Part shown: piece by piece, positions 1 to 7,983 of the stretch | How positions within the stretch are numbered: the stretch's first letter is position 1 | Layout: every line of letters starts with the position of its first letter | DNA from: CAJBVG01 sp044376465 | GTDB taxonomy: Bacteria > Bacteroidota > Bacteroidia > Sphingobacteriales > Sphingobacteriaceae | Direction: 5' to 3' | DNA length: 15,864 bases | NCBI GenBank assembly: GCA_044376465.1 | Contig: JBILKW010000034.1 | Span: forward strand, 1 to 15,864 | Made by a program: the position numbers and the translations under genes | Notes under the pieces: generated by a model | Told to the model about the DNA's origin: nothing | The model's database searches: none | What the model saw: the letters and a program-made list of their open reading frames with translations, nothing else

Positions 1-56
1 TTATCGAAATTATATTGTAAAAATTTTCGTAGTCATTACACTATTTCGGAATTTAT

Positions 57-1400
57 TTATATTGATTTTTTTAGCTGATGTCCTCTACTTGATTCATTGA
101 AATTTCCGTTATGGTAAACTAAATTACCATTAACAAAAGTATGAGTAACCATGGTTTGGAATTTAGTTCCTTCTAATGGAGACCATCCACATTTAGATAA
201 AATATTACTTTTATCTACAACCCAATTCGTATTTAAGTCAACTATACATAAATCTGCAAAATATCCTTCCTTGATATAACCTCTTTTCTCAATAGCATAT
301 AGAATTGCAGGATTATGGCACATTTTTTCTACCACTTTTTCAAGAGAGATTAAGCCTTGTTTAAAAAACTCTAACATAATGTTTAAGGAGTGTTGCACAA
401 TTGGTGCTCCAGACATTGATTGAAAGTAAGGCTTTAGTTTTTCCTCTATTGTATGCGGAGCATGGTCTGTGGTTATGATGTCAATTCTATCGTCTAACAA
501 TGCTTTTAAAAGACCTTTTTTATCATTATCTGATTTTATTGCCGGATTCCACTTTATTAACGTCCCCAAACGTTTGTAATCTACGTCTGAAAACCATAAA
601 TGGTGAACTGATACTTCAGTTGTGATGTTTTTCTCTTTAAGAGGGATGTCGTTTCTAAACAAATGGGTTTCTGCCTCCGTGGTAAGGTGTAAAATATGTA
701 ATCTTGCATTATATTTATTGGCAATTTCTATCGCTCTCTTCGTTGCATCGTAACATGCTTTCTCGCTTCGTATAATTGGATGAAATTCTACAGGCACATC
801 TTCTCCATATTTTTCTCTGAACATTTGTTCATTTTCTTCAACTAACTGTTCTTTTTCAGAATGAATGGCAATGATAGACTTACAATTTGCGAAAAGTTTT
901 TCCATTGTATCAGGATTATCTGCCAACAAGTTTCCTTTTTTTGTGAAATAAAGACCATCATCAGAAACTCCGAGAAGTTTAGTAGTATCGAGCTTAATTA
1001 CTTCATCCAAATTATCGCCATTTACTCCTAAAAAGAAACCATAATTCGCTAAAGATTTTTCTGATGCAAGCTTATTTTTTTCATTCAAGATCTCCATTGT
1101 TAATACATTGGGAACTGTATTTGGCATATCTATAAATGAAGTTATGCCACCAGCAATAGCGGCCTTACTCTCGGTATATAGATCTCCTTTATGTGTTAAT
1201 CCGGGTTCACGGAAATGCACTTGTCCGTCTATAATGCCTGGCAATAAATATTTACCTGTACCATCTATTATAAAAGCATCGTTATTATTGATAACCGAGT
1301 CTATATTTTGAATTAAGCCTTTGTTAACTAATACATCTCCAAGAATAATGCTACCTTCATTTACGATGTTTATATTTTTGATTAATATTTGTGTGGACAT
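57..1400 (-). CDS. pyrC: Dihydroorotase, class I
   Basis: This enzyme closes carbamoyl-aspartate to dihydroorotate in de novo pyrimidine synthesis and acts in the cytoplasm. The 447-residue protein has the amidohydrolase layout: a small N-terminal beta domain, then the metal motif around residues 58-67 (DGQVHFREPG), the class I SDDG motif at 146-149, an IHSE histidine at 180, an LHILH pair near 235-238, and TTDHAPH with Asp312 late in the barrel. Length fits class I dihydroorotases. The first His of the usual HxH metal pair is Gln60 here (codon at 1221-1223), while His62 and Arg64 remain. I recall this Q-V-H form from other Bacteroidota dihydroorotases, so it is probably a lineage trait and not a defect. 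The start is ATG with no Shine-Dalgarno. It lies 159 bp downstream of uvrA on the same strand. A related hydantoinase or allantoinase is less likely, given FREPG followed by SDDG. Confidence 0.93.
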   Translation of the reverse strand: MSTQILIKNINIVNEGSIILGDVLVNKGLIQNIDSVINNNDAFIIDGTGKYLLPGIIDGQVHFREPGLTHKGDLYTESKAAIAGGITSFIDMPNTVPNVLTMEILNEKNKLASEKSLANYGFFLGVNGDNLDEVIKLDTTKLLGVSDDGLYFTKKGNLLADNPDTMEKLFANCKSIIAIHSEKEQLVEENEQMFREKYGEDVPVEFHPIIRSEKACYDATKRAIEIANKYNARLHILHLTTEAETHLFRNDIPLKEKNITTEVSVHHLWFSDVDYKRLGTLIKWNPAIKSDNDKKGLLKALLDDRIDIITTDHAPHTIEEKLKPYFQSMSGAPIVQHSLNIMLEFFKQGLISLEKVVEKMCHNPAILYAIEKRGYIKEGYFADLCIVDLNTNWVVDKSNILSKCGWSPLEGTKFQTMVTHTFVNGNLVYHNGNFNESSRGHQLKKSI

Positions 1401-1508
1401 TTTGTATTTTATAAAGATTTAATTCAAACTCATGAGTAATTGCATTTGTAGATTAAAGCGAAAATAGTGATTTTTAAATAAAAGTATTTTTGAAAGTAAA
1501 AGAAATTT

Positions 1509-1528
1509 AAAAAGCACTCATCAGAGTA
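1509..1528 (-). terminator. Weak candidate terminator after uvrA
   Basis: On the minus strand, a short stem (ACTC, loop TGAT, GAGT) is followed by GC and a run of T (A-run 1509-1513 on the plus strand). It sits 32 bp past the uvrA stop. The stem has only four solid pairs, so uvrA transcripts may well read through into pyrC. Confidence 0.25.
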
Positions 1529-1559
1529 ACACAAATATTTATACACTTTTCTTTAGCAT

Positions 1560-4397
1560 TTACATTTCTTTCTTCAAAAACTTACCCGTATAACTCTTCT
1601 TATCTTTCGCTAATTCTTCTGGGGTTCCTGTAAAAATGATTTGTCCACCGCCTGCGCCGCCCTCCGGGCCCATATCTATTACATGGTCGGCTACTTTTAT
1701 TACATCCATGTTATGCTCTATCACCAACACTGTATTGCCGCGGTTTACTAATTCATCTAATACTCCAAGTAATATTCGGATGTCTTCAAAATGTAATCCT
1801 GTGGTAGGTTCGTCTAAAATATAAATGGTTTTTCCTGTATCTTTTTTAGAAAGTTCTGTTGCTAATTTTACTCTTTGTGCTTCGCCGCCCGATAAGGTAA
1901 CCGACGATTGACCTATGGTGATATATCCCAAGCCAACATCTTGTATTGTTTTTATTTTGCGTAAAATTTGTGGCATATTTTCGAAGAATGGAACCGCTTC
2001 TTCAATGCTCATGTTTAATACATCGGCAATCGATTTTCCTTTGTAACGCACTTCTAACGTTTCTCTGTTGTAACGTTTGCCATTACAGGTTTCACAAAGC
2101 ACTTGCACGTCGGGTAAGAAATTCATTTCAATTACTTTCATGCCCGCGCCCTCACAAGTTTCGCACCTCCCTCCTTTTACGTTAAACGAAAATCTTCCTG
2201 GTTTATATCCGCGTATTTTTGCTTCAGGTAATTGCACAAATAAATTACGGATGTCTGAGAAAACGCCTGTATAAGTTGCAGGGTTAGAGCGTGGAGTTCT
2301 ACCAATAGGCGTTTGGTCTATCTCAATTACTTTATCTACATTCTCCAATCCCTTTACTGCTTTATAAGCTAATGGTTTTCGTTTAGAGTGATAAATGTAT
2401 TGATTCAAAATTGGATAAAGCGTTTCGTTAATCAAGGTAGATTTTCCACTGCCCGAAACTCCCGTAACACAAATAAATTTTCCGAGTGGAATTTCTAAAT
2501 CAACATTCCTTAAATTATTACCGGTCGCTTTTTCTAGCTTAATACTTTTACCATTTCCTTTTCTTCTGCTTTTCGGAATTTCAATAGCGCGCTCTCCATT
2601 TATATACTGCGCTGTTATGGTATTTGATTTTAATATTTGGGATGGTGTTCCTTGGGCTACAATTTGCCCGCCGTGCACACCTGCTGCCGGACCAACATCT
2701 ATTACATGGTCGGCTTCCATAATCATATCCTTATCATGCTCTACCACCAAAATAGAATTTCCTAAATCGCGTAAATTTTTTAATGCCGAAATTAACTTTT
2801 CATTGTCACGCTGATGCAAACCAATTGAAGGTTCATCTAAAATATATAATACGTTTACTAACTGCGAGCCGATTTGAGTTGCCAATCTTATGCGTTGTGC
2901 TTCACCACCCGATAATGATTTAGATACTCTATCTAAATTCAAATATTCTAAACCTACATCCAATAAAAATCCGATGCGTGCTCTTATCTCTTTTAATATT
3001 TCGGAAGCAATCATATTTTGTCGTTCCGATAATCTTTTCTCTAATCCATCAAACCATTTCGAAAGCGTTTGCAAATCCATGCTCGCCAATTCGAAAATAT
3101 TTTTCTGATCTATTTTAAATTGCAGTGATTCTTTTTTTAATCGCGCACCATTACAAGTTGGGCATGCCACTTTTTGTACAAACTCTTCAATGTCGTGGTC
3201 TTCATCGTCGGATTTACGATCGTTTTGTTGATCTAAATATTTCACAATTCCTTGGAAACTCACATTGTAAGAAGCGGTTTGTCCGCCGTATTGCATTTGC
3301 ACTGGTATGGGTTCTTCTGTCCCGTATAATATAGCTTGTAGGGCTTCTTTAGATAATTTTTCAAGTGGTGTTTGCATGGTAAATCCCATCGCTTTTCCTA
3401 AGCCTTTTAACATCTGGAAATTCCATGATTCTCGGTATTCTCCTAAGGCTACAATACCACCTGCTGCAATACTCAACTTTTTATTTGGCATCAATAATTT
3501 TTCATCCACTTCAAACACATAACCCAAGCCATCACACTGTTCGCATGCTCCGTAAGGTGAGTTAAATGAAAAAGAATTTGGTTGTGGTTCGTCGTAAGAA
3601 ATACCGGTATCTGGACACATTAAAAATTTACTAAAATGCTGATCGGTATTTTTATCGTTATCTAAAATTTTAATAATTCCTTTCGCTTGTTTCATCGCGG
3701 TTCGCACTGCATTTACTACTCTGCTTCGCTCCTTTTCGTTCACTACAATTCTATCCACCACAATTTCAATGTCGTGAATTTTGTAACGATCTACTTGCAT
3801 CTTTGGTTCCAAATCCAACACTTCATTATCCACTCGAACTTTTAAATAGCCTTGTTTTCTTATCTGTTCAAAGAGTTCGCGGTAATGGCCTTTACGTCCT
3901 TTAACAATTGGCGCAAGTATGGTAATGGTTTTATCTTTATAATTTTTGATGATGGCATCAATGATTTGATCTTCGCTCATTTTCACCATCAATTTATTAG
4001 TATTGTAAGAATATGCATCAGCTACGCGTGCATAAAATAAACGCAGGAAATCGTATATCTCTGTAATAGTACCCACAGTAGATCGAGGGTTTTTACTAGT
4101 CGTTTTTTGTTCGATGGCAATCACCGGACTCAGTCCATCAATCTTATCAACGTCGGGGCGTTCTAATCCACCTAAAAACTGACGAGAGTAAGCGTTAAAG
4201 GTTTCCATGTAACGGCGTTGACCTTCGGCGTAAATAGTATCAAAAGCAAGCGAAGATTTTCCGCTGCCGCTTAATCCTGTGATTACTACCAGCTGGTTTC
4301 TAGGAAAAGTAACATCAATGTTTTTTAAATTATGTACTCGCGCACCGTAAACTTCCAATTTCGAATGTTCAATGGGTTGATCTGTCTTCTTCTTCAT
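1560..4397 (-). CDS. uvrA: UvrABC excinuclease subunit A
   Basis: UvrA is the damage-sensing ATPase of nucleotide excision repair. It dimerises, loads UvrB at lesions and then leaves. The 945-residue protein carries two ABC modules: Walker A GLSGSGKSS at 41-49 and GVSGSGKST at 646-654, and two LSGGEAQR signatures followed by LDEP Walker B motifs. The C-terminal zinc module is intact (C745/C748 and C768/C771). An inner CPTC pair is at C412/C415. The first zinc module is altered: its first pair reads C261-P-D-T264, so one Cys is missing, while C285/C288 remain. Length matches bacterial UvrA. The ATG start is followed by a Lys-rich N-terminus typical of the family. It is a separate unit: the gene upstream ends in a strong terminator 18 bp before this start, so uvrA must have its own promoter in a very short gap or rely on read-through. 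Confidence 0.98.
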   Translation of the reverse strand: MKKKTDQPIEHSKLEVYGARVHNLKNIDVTFPRNQLVVITGLSGSGKSSLAFDTIYAEGQRRYMETFNAYSRQFLGGLERPDVDKIDGLSPVIAIEQKTTSKNPRSTVGTITEIYDFLRLFYARVADAYSYNTNKLMVKMSEDQIIDAIIKNYKDKTITILAPIVKGRKGHYRELFEQIRKQGYLKVRVDNEVLDLEPKMQVDRYKIHDIEIVVDRIVVNEKERSRVVNAVRTAMKQAKGIIKILDNDKNTDQHFSKFLMCPDTGISYDEPQPNSFSFNSPYGACEQCDGLGYVFEVDEKLLMPNKKLSIAAGGIVALGEYRESWNFQMLKGLGKAMGFTMQTPLEKLSKEALQAILYGTEEPIPVQMQYGGQTASYNVSFQGIVKYLDQQNDRKSDDEDHDIEEFVQKVACPTCNGARLKKESLQFKIDQKNIFELASMDLQTLSKWFDGLEKRLSERQNMIASEILKEIRARIGFLLDVGLEYLNLDRVSKSLSGGEAQRIRLATQIGSQLVNVLYILDEPSIGLHQRDNEKLISALKNLRDLGNSILVVEHDKDMIMEADHVIDVGPAAGVHGGQIVAQGTPSQILKSNTITAQYINGERAIEIPKSRRKGNGKSIKLEKATGNNLRNVDLEIPLGKFICVTGVSGSGKSTLINETLYPILNQYIYHSKRKPLAYKAVKGLENVDKVIEIDQTPIGRTPRSNPATYTGVFSDIRNLFVQLPEAKIRGYKPGRFSFNVKGGRCETCEGAGMKVIEMNFLPDVQVLCETCNGKRYNRETLEVRYKGKSIADVLNMSIEEAVPFFENMPQILRKIKTIQDVGLGYITIGQSSVTLSGGEAQRVKLATELSKKDTGKTIYILDEPTTGLHFEDIRILLGVLDELVNRGNTVLVIEHNMDVIKVADHVIDMGPEGGAGGGQIIFTGTPEELAKDKKSYTGKFLKKEM

Positions 4398-4414
4398 ATC
4401 CTTAACAAATTAAC

Positions 4415-4450
4415 AAAAAAAAATCCTCAGGGTTTCTATTCCCGAGGATT
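4415..4450 (-). terminator. Rho-independent terminator of the lytic transglycosylase gene
   Basis: Read on the minus strand, AATCCTC/GAGGATT forms a 7-bp stem extended by GGG/CCC across a one-base bulge. The loop is eight bases (4433-4440), and a run of at least eight T follows (A-run 4415-4422 on the plus strand). It begins 27 bp after the stop of the gene at 4478 and separates that gene from uvrA. Confidence 0.85.
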
Positions 4451-4477
4451 GTGATGAAAATTTTATCAACATTAAAT

Positions 4478-5434
4478 TTAACGTCCATCAAAAGGGTTAC
4501 TAGCATCGTACCCAATTTTTGGTATTTGTATGTAATATACCTTGTTCTCTTGGTTCTGTAGAAAAGCTTCGCGCAACCAAGGGTTAAATGTTTTAATGGT
4601 TTTATAATTGATGTTTAAACGAGTTGCAAATTGTGCCATGTCTGTAATAGCTGTGTCAACCTTCACTGTATATGTTGGAATAAGTGGATACATATCTTTT
4701 TTACGAATGCGGTAGCCATAATCGTCAGAATGCTCCATGATTTCTTTCATGGCTACAATTCTAAATACATAGCGTGAAGTTTCTTGGTTCAATACCAAAT
4801 CGTAATAGTTCTTAGTACCTTGGCGATTTATCTGGGTTTTTACTCCTGTTAATCCCATGTTATATGCTGCTGCCACCATAGTCCAATTACCTAATTCCTT
4901 GTACATTTTGTTAAAATAATCGCAAGCCGCTTGTGTCGACTTTTCTACGTGGTAACGTTCATCTACTTGCGCATTTACTTCTAGACCATATTCGCGGGCG
5001 GTGTTTTCCATAAACTGCCAAAAGCCAACGGCACCGGCTGGCGAGGTTAGGTTTAAGAAACCCGTTTCCACCACCGGTATATATTTAAAATCGTCGGGAA
5101 TACCATTGCGTTTTAAAATAGGTTCGATAATGGGTAACCATCTATTTGCTCTTTTGTGTATAAGAATGGTTTGCGTTTGCCAATAGGTATTAATTAAAAG
5201 CTCACGATCCATGCGTTCAAATACTTCGAAATCATATAAAGGCATTTTCTCATTCGCGAAGGAAAGATCCTTTGGAACTTCCAAGGCATACACATTGTAT
5301 TTAGACTTGAATAGCAGTTTGTATTCATCGTCGCTTAAACGTGCGCTGAATGTAAACAACTGCATTACAAGAGCAAGTATCATCAGGAGGCCGAAGCTCA
5401 GAATCACTTTTCTTTGTTTTATGATTTGTTGCAT
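4478..5434 (-). CDS. Membrane-anchored lytic transglycosylase (SLT/MltD-like)
   Basis: This enzyme is expected to cleave the MurNAc-GlcNAc bond of peptidoglycan, giving anhydro-MurNAc ends, in the periplasm. With the chosen start it has 318 residues: an N-terminal membrane segment (about 9-30), a linker, then the SLT fold with catalytic Glu123 (VVETGF), the SPAGAVGFWQ motif at 131-140 and AAYNMG near 189-194. The last 70 residues (about 250-290) resemble one degenerate LysM module, the usual glycan-binding tail of MltD. A TTG at 5473 in frame would add 13 residues. I prefer ATG 5434 because the membrane segment then follows a short basic start and the upstream bases are purine-rich (AAAGAAAGAAG). 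It is divergent from the pseudouridine synthase gene, and a terminator follows it directly. I am sure of the fold. The exact subfamily is inferred. Confidence 0.9.
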   Translation of the reverse strand: MQQIIKQRKVILSFGLLMILALVMQLFTFSARLSDDEYKLLFKSKYNVYALEVPKDLSFANEKMPLYDFEVFERMDRELLINTYWQTQTILIHKRANRWLPIIEPILKRNGIPDDFKYIPVVETGFLNLTSPAGAVGFWQFMENTAREYGLEVNAQVDERYHVEKSTQAACDYFNKMYKELGNWTMVAAAYNMGLTGVKTQINRQGTKNYYDLVLNQETSRYVFRIVAMKEIMEHSDDYGYRIRKKDMYPLIPTYTVKVDTAITDMAQFATRLNINYKTIKTFNPWLREAFLQNQENKVYYIQIPKIGYDASNPFDGR

Positions 5435-5481
5435 AAATTCTTCTTTCTTTATTTTTTTGAATTGTGGTGTCAAATCGGGCG

Positions 5482-5489
5482 CAAAAATA
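5482..5489 (-). promoter_or_regulatory. Bacteroidota -7 box for the lytic transglycosylase gene
   Basis: On the minus strand TATTTTTG fits the TAnnTTTG consensus of the Bacteroidota primary sigma factor, 47 bp before the preferred ATG. No TTTG lies at the usual 19-bp distance. The nearest candidate is TTTA at about 21 bp, so the -33 half is weak. Confidence 0.45.
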
Positions 5490-5662
5490 CAGACATTTTG
5501 GTTCTAATCCTAAAGATGATAGATCTTTGTGCTTGAGAATGAGCAATTTGTTTACACAAGCGGTTCAAAAGTTGCCTTTAAAGCCAATAAACAAGGGAAA
5601 GTGGAATGCTAAAAAAAATTGCTTTTTTTTTAATGAAGATGTAAAAAACATGTATTTCTGCG

Positions 5663-5670
5663 TATTTTTG
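5663..5670 (+). promoter_or_regulatory. Possible -7 box just before the pseudouridine synthase gene
   Basis: TATTTTTG matches TAnnTTTG but ends only 4 bp before the ATG at 5675, so it would give an almost leaderless message. No -33 TTTG is seen at the right spacing. It may be chance in a T-rich region. Confidence 0.25.
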
Positions 5671-5674
5671 TAGC

Positions 5675-7144
5675 ATGACATATAAAAAAACAAATCGTCG
5701 GGATGACGATAAGCGCAGAGGCGCAGAGGGAGCAGGGAGCAGGGAGAGGAAGCAACATGGTTCGGATAGGCCAGCAAGTGGTGAAGAGCGGGGAGCGAGG
5801 AACAGAGATAGGAAACCCTATTCATCAGATAGACCAGTAAGAAAATCATATCATACGGATAGGCCAGCGAGAGAGGATGAGCGGGGAGCGGGCAATAGAG
5901 ATAGGAAACCCTATTCATCAGACAAACCAGTAAGAAAATCATATCATTCGGATAGGCCAGCGAGAGGCGATGAGCGGGGAGCGGGGAACAGAGACAGGAA
6001 GCCGTATTCATCAGACAAACCAGTAAGAAAATCATATCATTCGGATAGGCCAGCGAGAGAGGATGAGCGGGGAGCGGGGAACAGAGATAGGAAACCCTAT
6101 TCATCAGACAAACCGAAAAGAAAATCTAGTACTAGTAGAACACCAGCGGCTAAACCAGGTCCGTTTGATAAGTTCAACATAGATAAAATGCGCGAAGCGA
6201 AGGCGGAGAGCTTGGAAAAAAAAGAACGTAAGCGACCTACTATTCGCAGAAATGCGGAAAAAGGTAGGCCAAATGCAAACAGTAAAGACTTAAGAGGCGC
6301 GGAGCGAGCAGAGAGTAAAAAGCGTGTAGCTGTAAACAGAGAGCCTAGAGTGGAGAAGCGTACGGAGAAAATAAGTGATAAGGTTACAGAAGCGAAAGGT
6401 TTTGAACGCAGGAGAACGGAGCCTGACGAGTTGATTCGTTTAAATAGATTTATTGCTAACTCGGGCGTATGTTCGAGAAGAAAGGCAGATGAGTTAATTG
6501 AAAAAGGAGAGGTAACTGTAAACGGCGAAGTAATTCGTGAGTTAGGATTTAAAGTTAAATACTCCGATAAAATAAAATTTGAAGGCAAACTTTTAAAGCC
6601 TGGTAAATTAGTATATGTACTATTAAATAAACCTAAAGATTTTATTACCACAACCGACGATCCGATGGAACGCCGTACGGTACTAGATCTTACTTCTAAA
6701 ATTACCAACGAACGAATTTTCCCGGTTGGCAGATTAGATAGAAATACCACGGGACTTTTGTTACTGACAAATGATGGCGACTTGGCTGACAAACTTTCGC
6801 ACCCAAGAAATCAGGTTAGAAAAGTGTATGAAGTCGAGCTCGACAAATCATTAGTTGCAAAAGATTTTGAAAAGGTTCGCGACGGGTTGGAATTAGAAGA
6901 TGGCTTTGCAAAAGTAGACCAGATTTCTTACCTCGATGGAAAATCTAAAAAGTTTGTAGGTGTTGAAATTCACATCGGCAGAAACAGAATTGTTCGTAGA
7001 ATTTTTGAATCATTAGGCTATGAAGTAGTTCGCCTCGACCGTGTAATTTATGCAGGCCTTACTAAAAAAGATTTATCGCGCGGAAGATGCAGAATGTTGA
7101 GCAAAGAAGAATTGATATATTTGAAACACCTTAATAAGTACTAG
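5675..7144 (+). CDS. RluB/RsuA-family pseudouridine synthase with repetitive Arg-rich N-terminal extension
   Basis: This enzyme isomerises a uridine in ribosomal RNA to pseudouridine. The enzymatic part is ordinary: an S4 RNA-binding domain starting near residue 253 (LIRLNRFIANSGVCSRRKA), then the synthase domain with the GRLDRNTTGLLLLTND motif, where Asp355 is the catalytic Asp. The C-terminus ends soon after the domain. What is unusual is the first 250 residues, rich in Arg, Lys, Asp and Ser with no hydrophobic core, so probably disordered. Residues 33-147 hold three full copies and one partial copy of a 31-residue unit (PAREDERGAGNRDRKPYSSD then KPVRKSYHSDR). Family members are usually 240-300 residues, against 489 here. 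Basic extensions on this family are seen in other Bacteroidota and could help RNA binding, but that is inference. RluB (23S) is more likely than RsuA (16S) from overall resemblance, but I cannot settle the target site. Start is ATG with no Shine-Dalgarno. Confidence 0.9.
   Translation: MTYKKTNRRDDDKRRGAEGAGSRERKQHGSDRPASGEERGARNRDRKPYSSDRPVRKSYHTDRPAREDERGAGNRDRKPYSSDKPVRKSYHSDRPARGDERGAGNRDRKPYSSDKPVRKSYHSDRPAREDERGAGNRDRKPYSSDKPKRKSSTSRTPAAKPGPFDKFNIDKMREAKAESLEKKERKRPTIRRNAEKGRPNANSKDLRGAERAESKKRVAVNREPRVEKRTEKISDKVTEAKGFERRRTEPDELIRLNRFIANSGVCSRRKADELIEKGEVTVNGEVIRELGFKVKYSDKIKFEGKLLKPGKLVYVLLNKPKDFITTTDDPMERRTVLDLTSKITNERIFPVGRLDRNTTGLLLLTNDGDLADKLSHPRNQVRKVYEVELDKSLVAKDFEKVRDGLELEDGFAKVDQISYLDGKSKKFVGVEIHIGRNRIVRRIFESLGYEVVRLDRVIYAGLTKKDLSRGRCRMLSKEELIYLKHLNKY
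5713..5749 (+). repeat. Short tandem repeats inside the pseudouridine synthase N-terminus (period 8, then 7)
   Basis: GCGCAGAG occurs twice in tandem (5713-5728) and is followed by three 7-bp units, GGAGCAG, GGAGCAG and GGAGAGG (5729-5749). Because the periods are not multiples of three, the encoded peptide is not itself repetitive. This suggests that the DNA repeat came first and the protein sequence is a by-product. Confidence 0.75.
5771..6115 (+). repeat. 93-bp in-frame tandem repeat, 3.7 copies, in the pseudouridine synthase gene
   Basis: Copies begin at 5771, 5864, 5957 and 6050; the last breaks off after 22 codons. Copies 2 to 4 are nearly identical in DNA, including silent positions, which points to recent amplification. 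Copy 1 is more diverged. Each copy contains a period-7 purine tract of the form GAGCGGG, GAGCGAG or GAGCGGG, GAACAGA, GATAGGA. Confidence 0.95.
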
Positions 7145-7147
7145 TTT

Positions 7148-7275
7148 CCGAAAATCCGAAAGGCCGAAAGATCGAAAGACCGAAAGACCGAAAATCCGAA
7201 AGACCGATACGCTGTAAGCCAGTTAGGTCGGGTTTTCGGGTTGTCGGATTTTCGGACTGTCGGACTGTCGGATTA
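7148..7275. repeat. Inverted array of 8-bp units (CCGAAAGA / TCGGACTG) between pseudouridine synthase and mtgA
   Basis: Eight consecutive 8-bp units of the form CCGAAANN run from 7148 to 7211. After a 16-bp spacer come six units of the complementary form TCGGNYTN from 7228 to 7275. The two arms can fold into a long imperfect hairpin. The element fills almost the whole 139-bp gap between two co-directional genes. It has no T-run, so it is not a typical terminator, but it could reduce read-through or protect transcript ends. Confidence 0.9.
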
Positions 7276-7283
7276 ACAAAATT

Positions 7284-7961
7284 ATGAAAAAAGCGATTCG
7301 CATTATAACAAAATCTCTACTCTACTTCTTCGCAATAAGTATTTTACTAACCATTATTTACCGTTTTGTTCCCCCTCCTATTACCTATTTAATGGTACAG
7401 CGGATGGTTGAACAAAAAATGGATGGAGAAAAAATAAAACTGAAAAAAGATTGGGTACCAATGGGGGAAGTTTCTTCGTTCATGACCCGTGCTGCAATTG
7501 CATCAGAAGATGGTCGCTTTTTAGATCACCATGGTTTTGATTTAGAAGCCATGCAAAAAGCATACAAATACAATCAGAAAAGTAAACGCACCAAAGGAGG
7601 TTCTACCATCTCTCAACAAGTTGCAAAAAATATTTTTCTATGGCCTGCTCGCTCCTATTTTCGCAAAGGGTTAGAAGCTTACTTTACTGTACTTATCGAA
7701 GTATTCTGGAGTAAAGAACGCATCATGGAAGTGTATTTAAATTGCATTGAAATGGGCGACGGTGTGTATGGAATTGAAGCAGCAGCAAAATACTATTTTA
7801 AAAAATCTGCAAAAGATTTATCTAAAAGAGAGTCGGCAGCTATTGCCGCCATCTTACCAAACCCTCGTAAATGGTCGGCTTCTAAACCCAATGCTTATAT
7901 ACAAAAGAGGCAGTACCGTATTTTAAAAGCAATGAGGTACGTAGGGAAGCCTAAATGGTAA
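7284..7961 (+). CDS. mtgA: Monofunctional biosynthetic peptidoglycan transglycosylase (GT51)
   Basis: MtgA polymerises glycan strands from lipid II at the outer face of the inner membrane and has no transpeptidase domain. The 225-residue protein has one N-terminal membrane anchor (about residues 9-29), then GT51 motifs in order: EDGRF with catalytic Glu75, KGGSTISQQVAKN at 104-116, and KERIMEVYLN near 144-153, followed by a GIEAAAKYYF segment and the ILPNP motif. Length is usual for MtgA and far too short for a bifunctional penicillin-binding protein. The start is ATG with no Shine-Dalgarno. The inverted 8-bp array ends only 8 bp before it, so either the promoter lies within that repeat or the gene is read from upstream. 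It converges with the orphan secreted gene, with 21 bp between their stops. A lytic transglycosylase sits 1.8 kb away on the other side of the pseudouridine synthase, but nothing shows that they are co-regulated. Confidence 0.95.
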   Translation: MKKAIRIITKSLLYFFAISILLTIIYRFVPPPITYLMVQRMVEQKMDGEKIKLKKDWVPMGEVSSFMTRAAIASEDGRFLDHHGFDLEAMQKAYKYNQKSKRTKGGSTISQQVAKNIFLWPARSYFRKGLEAYFTVLIEVFWSKERIMEVYLNCIEMGDGVYGIEAAAKYYFKKSAKDLSKRESAAIAAILPNPRKWSASKPNAYIQKRQYRILKAMRYVGKPKW

Positions 7962-7968
7962 GTTAAAT

Positions 7969-7983
7969 GTCACAAAGGACGCT
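7969..7983 (+). repeat. Left copy of 15-bp direct repeat flanking the orphan secreted gene
   Basis: GTCACAAAGGACGCT recurs at 8967-8981 with one mismatch (A to G). The left copy ends on the stop codon of the gene at 7983-8903, so the two copies bracket exactly that gene and its promoter region. Confidence 0.75.

Noticed and set aside
5435..5473. TTG start giving 13 more residues on the lytic transglycosylase
   Set aside because: The ATG at 5434 gives a better membrane-anchor N-terminus and a purine-rich upstream region.
5565..6104. A 179-codon minus-strand open frame with repeated hydrophobic segments
   Set aside because: It is the antisense of the 93-bp repeats of the pseudouridine synthase gene; its periodicity comes entirely from them and it lacks any family match or promoter.
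5771..6115. Regular 93-bp repeats that could suggest a CRISPR array
   Set aside because: There are no unique spacers, the copies are contiguous and in frame, and no cas gene is nearby.
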